Origin: Pseudomonas syringae
GTDB taxonomy: Bacteria; Pseudomonadota; Gammaproteobacteria; Pseudomonadales; Pseudomonadaceae
Length of the DNA stretch: 64,000 nt
Assembly (NCBI RefSeq): GCF_001698815.1
Contig: NZ_LGSI01000072.1
Coordinates: forward strand, 51,300-115,299
Reading direction: 5' to 3'
The notes under the pieces are model-generated. The model worked only from the letters and a program-made list of their open reading frames with translations. It was not told where the DNA came from and ran no database searches. The translations under genes and the position numbers were made by a program. How positions within the stretch are numbered: position 1 is the stretch's first letter; every line of letters begins with the position of its first letter. This document shows positions 8,780 through 17,868 of the stretch, piece after piece.

Positions 8780-9280
8780 TCACCCGCATAATTCCTCGGG
8801 TTTTTCCTGATTTTCAATCCTGACCCGTCCCGTTAACGCCAATACAACTTGATAACGGCTGACCGGCTGGTCTTTCAGGCAAACAAACAACCTTCCATTG
8901 CCTGCGCCCATGAGCACGCCCATACCGTTGAAACTGATGTGGCTTTCGACTTTCTGGTTTCCAACAACCCTGGCTTTCCCACTGGCCGCTCGCTCCACAA
9001 GCACCGGATCATCTTCGTCAGGCCCCTTGCCATCCTTATCTGCAATGATTCGCCAGCCATTGCTCCAGTCAGCGTCGATGCTGTGGATGGTCACGACTTG
9101 ATTACGCAGGATCGCTTCGGTCCGCGCCGTGCGTATGCCGCTGGCTAACCGCTGCGCCGCATCCTGCCGCCGCTGTGCATCGACCATTTCCCCAAGCGCC
9201 GGCAGCGCCACTAGCGAAATCACTGACAGCAGCACCAGCGTCACCATCAATTCGACAAGCGTGAAACCTGCCTGCTTCAT
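8780..9280 (-). CDS. FimT-like type IV minor pseudopilin (GspH/FimT family)
   Basis: This 166-residue class III prepilin has the PilD cleavage site MKQAG^FTLVELM, with Glu at mature position 5, and then a long hydrophobic helix. It continues as a GspH/FimT-type C-terminal domain with two cysteines (FVCLKDQ and the terminal ELCG). The start at 9280 is chosen because GGAGG lies seven bases upstream; the ATG at 9286 is too close to it. The gene diverges from fimU, 132 bases away. In P. aeruginosa fimT is co-directional with fimU, so this orientation is notable. It is probably a minor pilin, but other pseudopilin roles are possible. Confidence 0.8.
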   Translation of the reverse strand: MKQAGFTLVELMVTLVLLSVISLVALPALGEMVDAQRRQDAAQRLASGIRTARTEAILRNQVVTIHSIDADWSNGWRIIADKDGKGPDEDDPVLVERAASGKARVVGNQKVESHISFNGMGVLMGAGNGRLFVCLKDQPVSRYQVVLALTGRVRIENQEKPEELCG

Positions 9281-9412
9281 GAGCATTCCTCCCTGAAAAT
9301 ACTTCACCTGAACGCCATCCGGGCATTCGTCCTGACTAAACAACCGTATATCCTTCAGTCAACTTCAGGACGCAGCCGCTGCCCTATAGTTGTAACGTCT
9401 AGGAGACACTCA

Positions 9413-9880
9413 ATGAGCCACCGCGCCAAGGGCTTCAGCCTGATCGAATTGTTAGTCACTGTGTCCTTGGTGGGTATTCTGGCGGCGATTGCGATTCCCA
9501 GCTTTACCAGTGTCATCCAGAACTCGAAAGCTGATACCGAAGTCAGCGATTTGCAGCGAGCGCTCAACTATGCGCGGCTGGAAGCGATAAACAGGGGGGT
9601 GAGCGTGCAGTTGTTGCCGGCAAGCGTTGGCGCAGCATGGAACACCGAGTTGAAAGTGGTCTTGTCCTCCAGCACGGGCGTAACGTTGCGGACCGTCCCG
9701 GCAATGAGCAGTGGTGCAACGGTGAGCGCGCCGAATGTCACGTATGTCGAGTTCAATAATCTGGGAGGTCTTCAGGCACCTGGCACTGCGGTGGCCATGG
9801 CCTATGCGCTGGGCACGATTAGTAAAACGATAAATGTTTGTCTGAATGGAAGAATAGTTTTAGGCGGAAGCTGCACATGA
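9413..9880 (+). CDS. fimU: Minor pilin FimU/FimT-like (GspH family)
   Basis: This 155-residue type IV minor pilin has the leader MSHRAKG^FSLIELLV (Glu5 present), an N-terminal helix and a GspH-type head ending in a C-terminal cysteine pair (NVCLNG and GGSCT). In P. aeruginosa FimU couples the minor pilin complex to PilA and primes pilus assembly. AGGAGA lies about ten bases before the ATG. The stop overlaps the pilV start (ATGA). It heads the fimU-pilV-pilW-pilX-pilY1-pilE operon. A TATAGT hexamer at 9385-9390 may be its -10, without a convincing -35. Confidence 0.85.
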   Translation: MSHRAKGFSLIELLVTVSLVGILAAIAIPSFTSVIQNSKADTEVSDLQRALNYARLEAINRGVSVQLLPASVGAAWNTELKVVLSSSTGVTLRTVPAMSSGATVSAPNVTYVEFNNLGGLQAPGTAVAMAYALGTISKTINVCLNGRIVLGGSCT

Positions 9881-10401
9881 TCAAAGGCAGTAGCAGTAAA
9901 CAGTCAGGAATGACGCTTATCGAAGTACTGGTGTCAGTGCTGATCCTGGCCATTGGCTTGTTGGGCGCGGCGGCGATCCAGCTCAATGCGCTGAAATACA
10001 CTGACAGCGCGGCCATGACCAGTCAGGCCAGTTTCATTGCCTATGACATGATGGATCGCATACGGGCGAACGTGGATGGCAATGCATCAAGCAATGGCGT
10101 GAACGATGTGCTGGGCAGCTATGCGCTGGCTTCCTTGAGTGCTGCGCCCGCTGCAAATCTGAACAACGCTCGCGATCAGGATCTGTACGATTTCAAGGCG
10201 AATATCACAGCCTTTGCAGGTGACAACGGTGCCAACAGCAAAATTGTCATCGCCAAACCGGTAGTGACCATCACTATCGAGTGGGATGATGCCCGGGCTG
10301 TTGGCTCCAGCGCTCAGGCAACCGGCGATACCAGCAATCCAGCCACAAAACGCACCTTCACCCTTAGCTCACGCATCGGCGCTGATGTGGTGACGCCATG
10401 A
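9877..10401 (+). CDS. pilV: Type IV pilus minor pilin PilV
   Basis: PilV is a minor pilin of the PilVWX-FimU-PilE initiation complex. The 174-residue protein has the leader KQSG^MTLIEVLVSVLIL with Glu5 and the characteristic AIGLLGAAAIQ helix end. The head domain is Ala/Asn-rich. The start at 9877 overlaps the fimU stop by 4 bases, with AGGCGG upstream; a longer in-frame start at 9838 lies inside fimU and is unlikely. The stop overlaps pilW by 4 bases. Confidence 0.88.
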   Translation: MIKGSSSKQSGMTLIEVLVSVLILAIGLLGAAAIQLNALKYTDSAAMTSQASFIAYDMMDRIRANVDGNASSNGVNDVLGSYALASLSAAPAANLNNARDQDLYDFKANITAFAGDNGANSKIVIAKPVVTITIEWDDARAVGSSAQATGDTSNPATKRTFTLSSRIGADVVTP

Positions 10402-11105
10402 AGAAGCTCAGCAAAGGCTTCGGCCTGGTTGAAATCATGGTGGCGCTGGTTCTGGGTCTTGTCATCACGCTGGGCATTACTCAAATCTTCGTTTCGTCGC
10501 GTACCACTTTCATGTCGCAGAACTCCTCGGCGCGAATGCAGGAAGATGCGCGGTTTGTGTTGAGCAAGTTGATGCAGGAAATTCGCATGGCGGGCATGTT
10601 CGGCTGCATGAGCCTGGACAGTGCCACGCTTGTCACCGGCTCCATTGCCAAGCCCACTGCGTTCAACACTCCGATTCTCTGGGATAACACTACCAAGGCA
10701 TTAACGCTGATTTCTGCTGACGTAGGCACTTCCGGCTCTACGTCCACCTGGACAGTGGCTTCCGATTGCCAGACCACCAATCAGATCTATTTAGGGAAAG
10801 TCACGCCTGCCGGACTTACGGCCTTTCCATTGCGGCAGCTGGCCTACACCCTGAGCGGAACCGACTTGAAATTTAAAGCCGGAATCGGCACCGATGCGCC
10901 GCAGACAATACTGAGCAACGTCGCGAGCCTGGAAGTTTCCTTTGGTATGGGGGCGGGGTATCCGATGTCCTACACCAGCGTTGTTACTACGGGTACATCA
11001 GCAAACATCCGCAGCGTTCGCATCAGGTTGACGTTGCAAGACCCTGATAACCGCGTGCGGACTCAGACTTACAGCGTAGTCGCTGCTCTGCGTAATCGAT
11101 TTTGA
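10398..11105 (+). CDS. pilW: Type IV pilus minor pilin PilW
   Basis: This 235-residue PilW-family protein has the prepilin leader KLSKG^FGLVEIMVAL with Glu5 and the helix ALVLGLVITLGITQIF. A large head follows, with cysteines in MFGCMS and ASDCQT, and the C-terminal strand VRIRLTLQDPDNRVRTQ typical of PilW. It starts at ATG 10398, overlapping pilV (ATGA), and is followed by pilX, which may begin within its last codons. It is expected to sit at the pilus tip with PilX and PilY1. Confidence 0.88.
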   Translation: MKKLSKGFGLVEIMVALVLGLVITLGITQIFVSSRTTFMSQNSSARMQEDARFVLSKLMQEIRMAGMFGCMSLDSATLVTGSIAKPTAFNTPILWDNTTKALTLISADVGTSGSTSTWTVASDCQTTNQIYLGKVTPAGLTAFPLRQLAYTLSGTDLKFKAGIGTDAPQTILSNVASLEVSFGMGAGYPMSYTSVVTTGTSANIRSVRIRLTLQDPDNRVRTQTYSVVAALRNRF

Positions 11106-11119
11106 ACGGGCTGAATGCG

Positions 11120-11629
11120 ATGACGATAACGACACGCCGCATGTCGATGAAAGCGCTTGGTCCGCAGCGGGGCATGGTGCTGTTGGTCAGCCTGGTCTTC
11201 CTGTTGTTACTGACACTGATCGGTATTTCTTCGATGCAGAGCGCTACGCTGCAGGAGAAAATGGCTGGCAGCGTGACGTTCCGTAATCAGTCGTTCCAGA
11301 CTGCCGAGGCTGCGTTGCGGGTGGGAGAATCGTCGATTCAGGTGAGCGGGTATGTTCTGGATAAATGTACACCCGCTACCAGATGTGTTCCTCCTGCAGA
11401 ATCCACCAGCGAAACGCTTGCTGCTGGCGTCAATAGCACTTCCGGTGTTCGTTGGTATGCAGTCGGGGCGAACGCGTTCTACGGTATTCAGAATCTTGGT
11501 ACCACAGCAACACCAATCAGTCGCCCTCCAACCTGTACAGGCTCCGTCACGCTCTATCGCGTCACCGCTGTCGGCATCCAGGGTGTTGTAACGAGAACCG
11601 TGCTGGAGAGTCTTTATGCTTTTTGCTAA
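11120..11629 (+). CDS. pilX: Type IV pilus minor pilin PilX
   Basis: PilX supports pilus assembly with PilY1. The processing site is QRG^MVLLVSLVFLLLLTL, without Glu5, as is usual for PilX. QSATLQEKMAGSVTFRNQ and FQTAEAALRVGE are PilX/PilN-like family segments. Cysteines in DKCTPATRC and near the C-terminus may form disulfides. The start is uncertain: TTG 11102 (overlapping the pilW stop), ATG 11120, 11141 or 11147. The ATG at 11120 is used, giving 169 residues, without a strong ribosome site. The gene overlaps pilY1 by 14 bases. Confidence 0.85.
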   Translation: MTITTRRMSMKALGPQRGMVLLVSLVFLLLLTLIGISSMQSATLQEKMAGSVTFRNQSFQTAEAALRVGESSIQVSGYVLDKCTPATRCVPPAESTSETLAAGVNSTSGVRWYAVGANAFYGIQNLGTTATPISRPPTCTGSVTLYRVTAVGIQGVVTRTVLESLYAFC

Positions 11630-14600
11630 AACACTACACCGTGGCTTGAAGTATTTCTACGGCGCGCTGTTGGTGTTGTATGTGACGGCTCCGGTCTATG
11701 GGGCATTTACTCCTTCTTCGGTGCCGCTGTTGAGTGCGACGGCTATTCCACCTAACCTGATGTTATTGGTGGATAACTCAGGGAGTATGAATAATATTAT
11801 CTGGGCGTCTGCGTTTGATCCAACAGTTGTTCGCTCGACGATCACTTATATTTACAGAGGGGTCTGCACTGATCGTAGAGGTAATGAGTATGCGTGTGAT
11901 GGTTCTTCGGTTGATATAGTCGGTGATGCCACGCTGACGTTAAGTACAACCTCCTTCACCGGCTGTGATTCGACTTATAAATATATCAAGCGTGGAAAGC
12001 TGGAATACTGTCTTAAATTGCCAGATCCCGTCAGTGTCGCGAATGAAGGCTCTACGCGTTATACGGCAGATTATATTTCTTATCTCGTTGATTTGGCTGT
12101 TGCTAGTAAGGTGGCAACTAAAGATTTTACTAATATCATCCCAAACGATTTCCGTATGAATGTGGCGCGCACGGTATCCACAAACTTCGTGACGAACAGT
12201 GTGGCACTGGTGGCGAATAACGCGTCAGCCGGAACGAATTACACCCCAATACGCATAGGTCTTGCTAATTTCAATCCTCCTACCAATGATGATTCTGGAC
12301 CGGGTGGCAAGATTACCAAAGACGTCAAGGACCTTTCTGAAGTCAAGAAAACGACGTATCAGGCCGCGGTCAGTGCAAATGATGCCGCTACGAATGTCAC
12401 TGATTTGAAGGCGAAGATCGCTGCATTGAGGGCGGATTCAAATACGCCTCTTGCAGAAACCTATTATGAAATCACCCGTTATTTTCGAGGGATGAAGCCC
12501 TATTCCACTTACTCCGGTGCGCCCACTACCTATACCAGCCCGATACAGTACCGGTGTCAAAAAAATTTTGGCGTCGTCGTTACCGATGGGTTGCCGACTT
12601 ATGACCTTACTTTTCCGGCAGATGACCCGGACGCTTTGCTAGGTAAGCCAAGGACCCTTCCAAACTGGGATTTGAATGCCGCTAACGATGGTACGAATCC
12701 GAAGGGGAACGGCGAGGGCGATGCTCTGTATCTGGATGACATGGCGAAGTTTGCCTACGACATCGATATGCGAAAAACCGTTAAAGGTGTGGGTACGGAT
12801 CTGACGTCGAAAAGCTGGGACGATGCAGGCTTTCTTCAACAGAACATGAGCACCTATACCATCGGGTTCACCGCTGCCAACCAGATGCTGATAGATGCGG
12901 CGGATACCGATCATGGGCACGGCAAGTACTTTCAAACCAACGATAGTGCCGGGCTGACAACTGCGTTAAGCAGCGCATTGAGTGATATCTATGCCAAGGC
13001 CGGTTCCGGCGGTGGTGGTGCAGCAAACTCGGCCACGCTCACCTCTGGCACGCGTTTTTATCAAACCCTGTACGATCCCATCGATTGGCACGGCACAATC
13101 AACGCCTATGACCTGAACACCTCCACCGGCTCGCTTTCCAGCGCGGTGTGGACCACCGACGATAAGGTTGTTAACGGTGCGACACCTCTATTCGAGTCCT
13201 GGAACACGGGCACAACACCGGCGAAAATCGCGCTGGATTTCACCAAGTTTACCGCCGCGCAGCAAACAACCCTCAGCACTGGTCTGCCAACCGGTGTCAC
13301 GGGTATCAACTTGATCGACTGGACCAAAGGCACCGCCAACACCAAGTTGCGCACTCGCACGAAGTTGCTTGGCGATATCATCAATTCGCCTCTCGTCGCT
13401 GCATTGCCTGCCGACAAGACCTCGGCAGATCTCATCGGAAACACGACCTACAGCACCTACCTGACGAAAAAAGCTGCCACCTCCGGAGGCATGAGCTACA
13501 GCCTGCTGGTCAATGCCAACGACGGTTTTTTCAATGTGCTCAACGCCGATGGCACCCGTCGTTATGCTTACATGCCTTCCACGGCGCTGGCTTCGCTGGC
13601 GACCATCGCGACGATAGGGTATGGCGCCAGCGCCCATAAATTCACTGTGGACGGCCAGATCTCGGTTTTTGATGCCCAGCTTGGTACGTCCTGGCGAACC
13701 ATTGCGTTCGGCGGCACCGGTGCGGGTGGCAAGGCTTACTACGGGATCAAGTTGTATGAAAGCGATAATGTTCCAGTCGCGTTGTGGGAGGTCAGCCCCC
13801 CCGCTACCTCCGACACTAATAACAAATTCAATAACCTGGGTTATGCGTACTCCAAGCCTGATGTCGCGCGGATGGGCGACGCCGCTGGCACCAGCATCGT
13901 CGTGGTAGGTAATGGCTATGGCAGCTTCACCGGCCGGGCTTCGCTGTTTGTACTGGATGCCAATACCGGGGCGCTGATCCGGGAGATCCAGACGCCTATC
14001 ATCAAAACCGGTGAAACAGACAATGGCCTTTCATCGGTCAAACTCAAGGTCAACTCACAGAACGTTGTTCAAGCTGCTTATGCAGGCGATCTGAAAGGCC
14101 GTCTGTGGAAGTTCGACATGAGTGGCGCAACCGCCGCGTCCTGGAAGGTCGCGTTCAACGGCTTGCCGCTATTCACGGCATCCGACGATGGAACCAAGCC
14201 CATTACCGTACAGCCCACACTTATCGACCACCCAACCAACGGCAAGATGGTTTACTTCGGTACCGGAAAATTCAACGAGATTGCTGACAAGACTACGACT
14301 GACCAGCAGGCGTTCTACGCCATTTGGGACGCGGACGCTGGAGCAGGGAGCATTACCCAGAGCAATCTACAGGTGCAAACTATCTCTGTGACCCCCATCG
14401 TCCTCAACAACAATACTTATTACACCTCCTCCAACAACGACGTGGACTGGACCGTCAAGAAAGGCTGGTACATGAACCTGGCAACCAGTAGCCCCTATCC
14501 GGGCGAGCGAATTATCTACCCAGCGCAAACCAGCCGCAGTCGAATCATTTTCACCACGGCATCGGTAAGCTCCACCGACCCCTGTGAAAGTACGGGTACA

Positions 14601-14879
14601 GGGCGTTTGTTCGAGCTGGATGCGGCGAAGGGCGGCATGCTGAACTATCAGGTGCTCGATACCAATGGCGATAACGACATCACCACGTCCGATACCATCG
14701 TCAGCGGGCTGGCAGTGTTCACGGGTATTCCTAACCTAGCGTCGATCGTAGCGGGCACCGGTGGGGCGAATGACAACAAGTACCTGATTGATTCCAGCGG
14801 TAATCTGGCCACGAAACTTCTTGAAAAAGGCGGCACCTCAAACGTCTACCAACGAATCATGTGGCGACAAATCCAGTAG
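11616..14879 (+). CDS. pilY1: Type IV pilus tip-associated adhesin PilY1
   Basis: PilY1 is a large secreted or tip-exposed pilus protein needed for pilus assembly, adhesion and surface sensing. The 1087-residue protein starts with a signal peptide (to about PVYGA). A von Willebrand A-like domain follows, with the MIDAS motif VDNSGSM near residues 52-58. The C-terminal half has PilY1 beta-propeller features such as AYMPSTALASL, VVVGNGYGSF and GDLKGRLWKFD. A calcium-loop-like DTNGDNDITTSD lies near residue 1015. The first 300 or so codons are visibly richer in A/T than the rest, suggesting a mosaic gene. No pilY2 follows: pilE begins 12 bases downstream. Confidence 0.93.
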   Translation: MLFAKTLHRGLKYFYGALLVLYVTAPVYGAFTPSSVPLLSATAIPPNLMLLVDNSGSMNNIIWASAFDPTVVRSTITYIYRGVCTDRRGNEYACDGSSVDIVGDATLTLSTTSFTGCDSTYKYIKRGKLEYCLKLPDPVSVANEGSTRYTADYISYLVDLAVASKVATKDFTNIIPNDFRMNVARTVSTNFVTNSVALVANNASAGTNYTPIRIGLANFNPPTNDDSGPGGKITKDVKDLSEVKKTTYQAAVSANDAATNVTDLKAKIAALRADSNTPLAETYYEITRYFRGMKPYSTYSGAPTTYTSPIQYRCQKNFGVVVTDGLPTYDLTFPADDPDALLGKPRTLPNWDLNAANDGTNPKGNGEGDALYLDDMAKFAYDIDMRKTVKGVGTDLTSKSWDDAGFLQQNMSTYTIGFTAANQMLIDAADTDHGHGKYFQTNDSAGLTTALSSALSDIYAKAGSGGGGAANSATLTSGTRFYQTLYDPIDWHGTINAYDLNTSTGSLSSAVWTTDDKVVNGATPLFESWNTGTTPAKIALDFTKFTAAQQTTLSTGLPTGVTGINLIDWTKGTANTKLRTRTKLLGDIINSPLVAALPADKTSADLIGNTTYSTYLTKKAATSGGMSYSLLVNANDGFFNVLNADGTRRYAYMPSTALASLATIATIGYGASAHKFTVDGQISVFDAQLGTSWRTIAFGGTGAGGKAYYGIKLYESDNVPVALWEVSPPATSDTNNKFNNLGYAYSKPDVARMGDAAGTSIVVVGNGYGSFTGRASLFVLDANTGALIREIQTPIIKTGETDNGLSSVKLKVNSQNVVQAAYAGDLKGRLWKFDMSGATAASWKVAFNGLPLFTASDDGTKPITVQPTLIDHPTNGKMVYFGTGKFNEIADKTTTDQQAFYAIWDADAGAGSITQSNLQVQTISVTPIVLNNNTYYTSSNNDVDWTVKKGWYMNLATSSPYPGERIIYPAQTSRSRIIFTTASVSSTDPCESTGTGRLFELDAAKGGMLNYQVLDTNGDNDITTSDTIVSGLAVFTGIPNLASIVAGTGGANDNKYLIDSSGNLATKLLEKGGTSNVYQRIMWRQIQ

Positions 14880-14891
14880 GGAAGGCGATCC

Positions 14892-15287
14892 ATGCGCAAC
14901 ATATCCAAAGGCTTTACCTTGATCGAGCTCATGATCGTCGTGGCGATTGTCGGTATTCTGGCTGCGATTGCGTACCCCAGTTACACAGAGTATGTGCGGC
15001 GTACCCATCGTGCTGAGATAGCCAGCCTGTTGTCGGAGCAGACTCAGTCGCTCGAGCGCTTCTATTCAAAAAACGGCAGCTATACCGATGCGACAGGGGT
15101 GAACACAGGCAACGATTACTACACCATCGCCAAGACCCTCAATGCTCAAGACTTCACGCTTGCAGCTACCGGCAAAGGTATGATGGCCAACGACAAGTGC
15201 GGTGTCTTCACGATTACGAATACCGGCGCGCGCACCAACCCAGGCGCAACCAACGGTACAACCAGCAAAGACTGCTGGAGCCGCTGA
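14892..15287 (+). CDS. pilE: Type IV pilus minor pilin PilE
   Basis: This 131-residue minor pilin has the leader NISKG^FTLIELMIVVAI, Glu5 and a major-pilin-like helix (GILAAIAYPSYTEYVRR). The short head has a C-terminal disulfide pair (NDKCGVF and SKDCWSR). In P. aeruginosa PilE is part of the minor pilin priming complex that links it to PilA. It is the last gene of the operon, with GGAAGG before its ATG, and lies 26 bases upstream of thiO. Confidence 0.9.
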   Translation: MRNISKGFTLIELMIVVAIVGILAAIAYPSYTEYVRRTHRAEIASLLSEQTQSLERFYSKNGSYTDATGVNTGNDYYTIAKTLNAQDFTLAATGKGMMANDKCGVFTITNTGARTNPGATNGTTSKDCWSR

Positions 15288-15313
15288 CTTCTACTTTTGA
15301 CATAGAGAGCAAG

Positions 15314-16420
15314 ATGTCCAAGCAACACGTTGTGATTGTCGGCGGCGGGGTCATTGGGTTGTTGACTGCGCTCAACCTCGCTGCCGAGGTGGAAAGTGTC
15401 GTTCTGCTGGATCGTTCCAATGTCGGCCAGGAGTCCTCCTGGGCTGGCGGCGGGATTGTTTCGCCGCTTTATCCGTGGCGCTACAGTCCGGCGGTGACGG
15501 CGCTGGCGCATTGGTCGCAGGATTTCTATCCGCAGCTGGCCGAGCGGCTGTTTGTGCGGACCGGGATTGATCCTGAGGTGCATACCACGGGGTTGTACTG
15601 GCTGGATCTGGACGACGAGCAGCAGGCGCTGGATTGGGCTGCGCAAAACAATCGCCCGTTGAGCGCCGTTGAAGTCTCTGCTGTGCATGACGCTGTGCCG
15701 GTGCTCGGCGAAGGTTATTCGAGCGCGATTTACATGGCCAACGTCGCCAACGTGCGTAATCCGCGACTGGTGAAGTCGCTGACGGCGGCCTTGCTGGCGT
15801 TGCCGAATGTCACGATTCATGAGCAGTGTGAGGTCAGTGGTTTTGTTCGGGATGGCGATCGAATTCTGGGTGTGAGTACTGCGTCTGGCGATATTCTTGC
15901 CGATCAGGTCGTCCTGGCTGCCGGGGCCTGGAGCGGTGAGTTGCTCAAGACCCTTGGACTGGATTTGCCGGTGGAGCCGGTCAAAGGCCAGATGATCCTC
16001 TACAAGTGCGCATCGGATTTCCTGTCGAGCATGGTGCTGGCCAAAGGGCGTTACGCGATCCCGCGCCGCGACGGGCATATTCTGGTGGGCAGCACTCTGG
16101 AGCACGAAGGCTTCGACAAAACGCCCACCGATGCGGCGCTGGAAAGCCTCAAGGCGTCGGCCATCGAATTGATCCCGGCGCTGGCCGATGCGCAGCTTGT
16201 CGGCCATTGGGCCGGTTTGCGTCCCGGCTCGCCTGAGGGTATTCCCTATATCGGCCCGATGACCGGGTTTGAAGGGCTGTGGCTGAACTGCGGTCATTAC
16301 CGCAATGGCCTGGTTCTGGCACCGGCGTCGTGTCAGCTATTGGCCGATTTGGTACTGGGACACGAGCCGGTGATCGATGCCGCGCCGTATGCGCCGCAGG
16401 GCAGGGTTGTCAGCAATTGA
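15314..16420 (+). CDS. thiO: FAD-dependent glycine oxidase ThiO
   Basis: ThiO oxidises glycine to iminoglycine for the thiazole part of thiamine. The 368-residue protein is a DAO-fold flavoprotein. It has the dinucleotide-binding motif VVIVGGGVIGLLTALNLA at the N-terminus, ESSWAGGGIVSPLYPW (FAD and substrate region), PVKGQMILY and HILVGSTLEHEGFDK. The C-terminal GLWLNCGHYRNGLVLAP segment is also typical. The chosen ATG has GAGAGCAAG upstream; upstream in-frame codons lie inside pilE. This location beside the pilus genes and pilR is conserved in Pseudomonas. Confidence 0.9.
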   Translation: MSKQHVVIVGGGVIGLLTALNLAAEVESVVLLDRSNVGQESSWAGGGIVSPLYPWRYSPAVTALAHWSQDFYPQLAERLFVRTGIDPEVHTTGLYWLDLDDEQQALDWAAQNNRPLSAVEVSAVHDAVPVLGEGYSSAIYMANVANVRNPRLVKSLTAALLALPNVTIHEQCEVSGFVRDGDRILGVSTASGDILADQVVLAAGAWSGELLKTLGLDLPVEPVKGQMILYKCASDFLSSMVLAKGRYAIPRRDGHILVGSTLEHEGFDKTPTDAALESLKASAIELIPALADAQLVGHWAGLRPGSPEGIPYIGPMTGFEGLWLNCGHYRNGLVLAPASCQLLADLVLGHEPVIDAAPYAPQGRVVSN

Positions 16421-16423
16421 AAC

Positions 16424-16516
16424 CTGTAGGAGCGAGGCTTGCCCGCGAATCGGTATTTCAGTCGGCATATCCATCGTCTGAAACGATGCCTTCGCGGGCA
16501 AGCCTCGCTCCTACAG
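16424..16516. repeat. REP pair (REPIN), GAGGCTTGCCCGC type
   Basis: Inverted arms TGTAGGAGCGAGGCTTGCCC and its reverse complement ending CTCGCTCCTACA are separated by about 45 bases. It lies between the convergent thiO and pilR genes, ending 10 bases from the pilR stop, and may act as a transcript-end hairpin for either gene. Confidence 0.85.
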
Positions 16517-16525
16517 TTTTAGGCT

Positions 16526-17866
16526 CTATTCCAGACCGAGTTTCTTGAGTCGATATCGCATCGACCGAAACGTCAGTTTCAGGCGCTGCGCCGCAGCCGT
16601 GCGGTTCCAGCGGGTTTCTTCCAGCGCCTGGAGGATGATCTTGCGTTCGATGTTTTCCAGGTAGTCCTCCAGGTTGTCGATATCGGCGAGGTTGTGTTCG
16701 TCCTGTTCAAGCGGGCCGGCGGTTTGCGCAAGGCGCAAGTCCCCAATGTCGATGCGATGGTTTTCGCAGAGGGTGTAGGCGCGCTCCAGAATATTCTCCA
16801 GTTCGCGCACGTTCCCCGGAAACCGATAGCTTTTCAGGGCCGACAACGCCTGGGGTTCAAGGCGTGCAGCCGCTTGCCCCGAACCGTTCGCCAGGCGCTG
16901 TAGAACATGTGCCGTCAGTTGATCAAGGTCTTCGCGACGTTCCCGCAACGGTGGCACAGCCAGTTCGATGACGTTGAGGCGGTAATACAAATCCTGCCGG
17001 AAACGTCCAGCCGCCACTTCCGCGCTCAAATCCTTGTGGGTTGCACACAGGATTCGCACATCCACCACCTGTTCCTGCTGATCGCCGATGCTGCGCACGG
17101 ATTTTTCCTGAATCGAGCGCAGCAGTTTTACCTGCATCGCCAGCGGCAAATCAGCGACTTCATCGAGAAATAACGTACCGCCGTTGGCTGCCTGAAACAG
17201 TCCTGGCTTGTCCTCGTGGGCACCGCTGAAACTGCCTTTGCGATGGCCGAAGAACTCGCTCTCCATCAGCTCGGTAGGAATGGCCCCGCAGTTGACTGGA
17301 ATAAATGGTCGTTCAATGCGCGGTCCCTGCTCATGAATCAGCCGCGCCACCAGCTCCTTGCCGCTGCCGGACTCGCCGCTGATATAGATCGGCGCCTGGC
17401 TGCGGGCCAGTTTGTCGATTTGCTGGCGCAGGGCGCGAATGGGCGGCGAATCGCCCAGCAGGCGGCGGTCTATGCTGCGTTCGCTCTGGCTGGGCGCTTG
17501 CAGGCGCAGGGCGCTGCTCACCAGTTCCCGGAGGCGGCCCAGATCCACGGGTTTGGTCAGAAAGTCGAACGCTCCGGCCTTGAGCGCGTGAATCGCGGTG
17601 TCGAGGTTGCCGTGAGCGGTGATCATCGCCACCGGTACTTGCGAGTGACGCTGCTGGATGTGCTGGACCAGCTCCAGGCCGTTGCCGTCCGGCAGGCGCA
17701 TGTCGGTCAGGCACAAATCGAAGGCTTCGCGTGCCAGCCAGTCGTGGGCTTCCTTGACGTTGCGGGCGCTGCGGGTATCGAGCTTCATCCGGCCAAGGGT
17801 GATTTCCAGGAGTTCGCGAATGTCTGGTTCATCATCGACGATCAGAATTTTTTGTCGCTGGATCAT
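16526..17866 (-). CDS. pilR: Sigma-54-dependent response regulator PilR
   Basis: PilR activates pilA transcription with sigma-54 after phosphorylation by PilS. The 446-residue protein has a receiver domain (acidic DDEPD near 11-15, phospho-acceptor Asp55 in CLTDMRL). The AAA+ domain has Walker A GESGSGK (164-170), a sigma-54 contact loop GSFSGA (211-216; consensus GAFTGA) and Walker B TLFLDEV. A Fis-type helix-turn-helix closes the protein (RWNRTAAAQRLKLTFRSMRY). ATG 17866 gives the family N-terminus MIQRQKILIVDDE. It follows pilS directly. Its expected target, the pilA promoter, is also in this window. Confidence 0.95.
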   Translation of the reverse strand: MIQRQKILIVDDEPDIRELLEITLGRMKLDTRSARNVKEAHDWLAREAFDLCLTDMRLPDGNGLELVQHIQQRHSQVPVAMITAHGNLDTAIHALKAGAFDFLTKPVDLGRLRELVSSALRLQAPSQSERSIDRRLLGDSPPIRALRQQIDKLARSQAPIYISGESGSGKELVARLIHEQGPRIERPFIPVNCGAIPTELMESEFFGHRKGSFSGAHEDKPGLFQAANGGTLFLDEVADLPLAMQVKLLRSIQEKSVRSIGDQQEQVVDVRILCATHKDLSAEVAAGRFRQDLYYRLNVIELAVPPLRERREDLDQLTAHVLQRLANGSGQAAARLEPQALSALKSYRFPGNVRELENILERAYTLCENHRIDIGDLRLAQTAGPLEQDEHNLADIDNLEDYLENIERKIILQALEETRWNRTAAAQRLKLTFRSMRYRLKKLGLE

Positions 17867-17868
17867 GG

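Noticed and set aside
9355..9567. A 70-codon minus-strand frame opposite the fimU start.
   Set aside because: It is antisense to a clear pilin gene and has no support.
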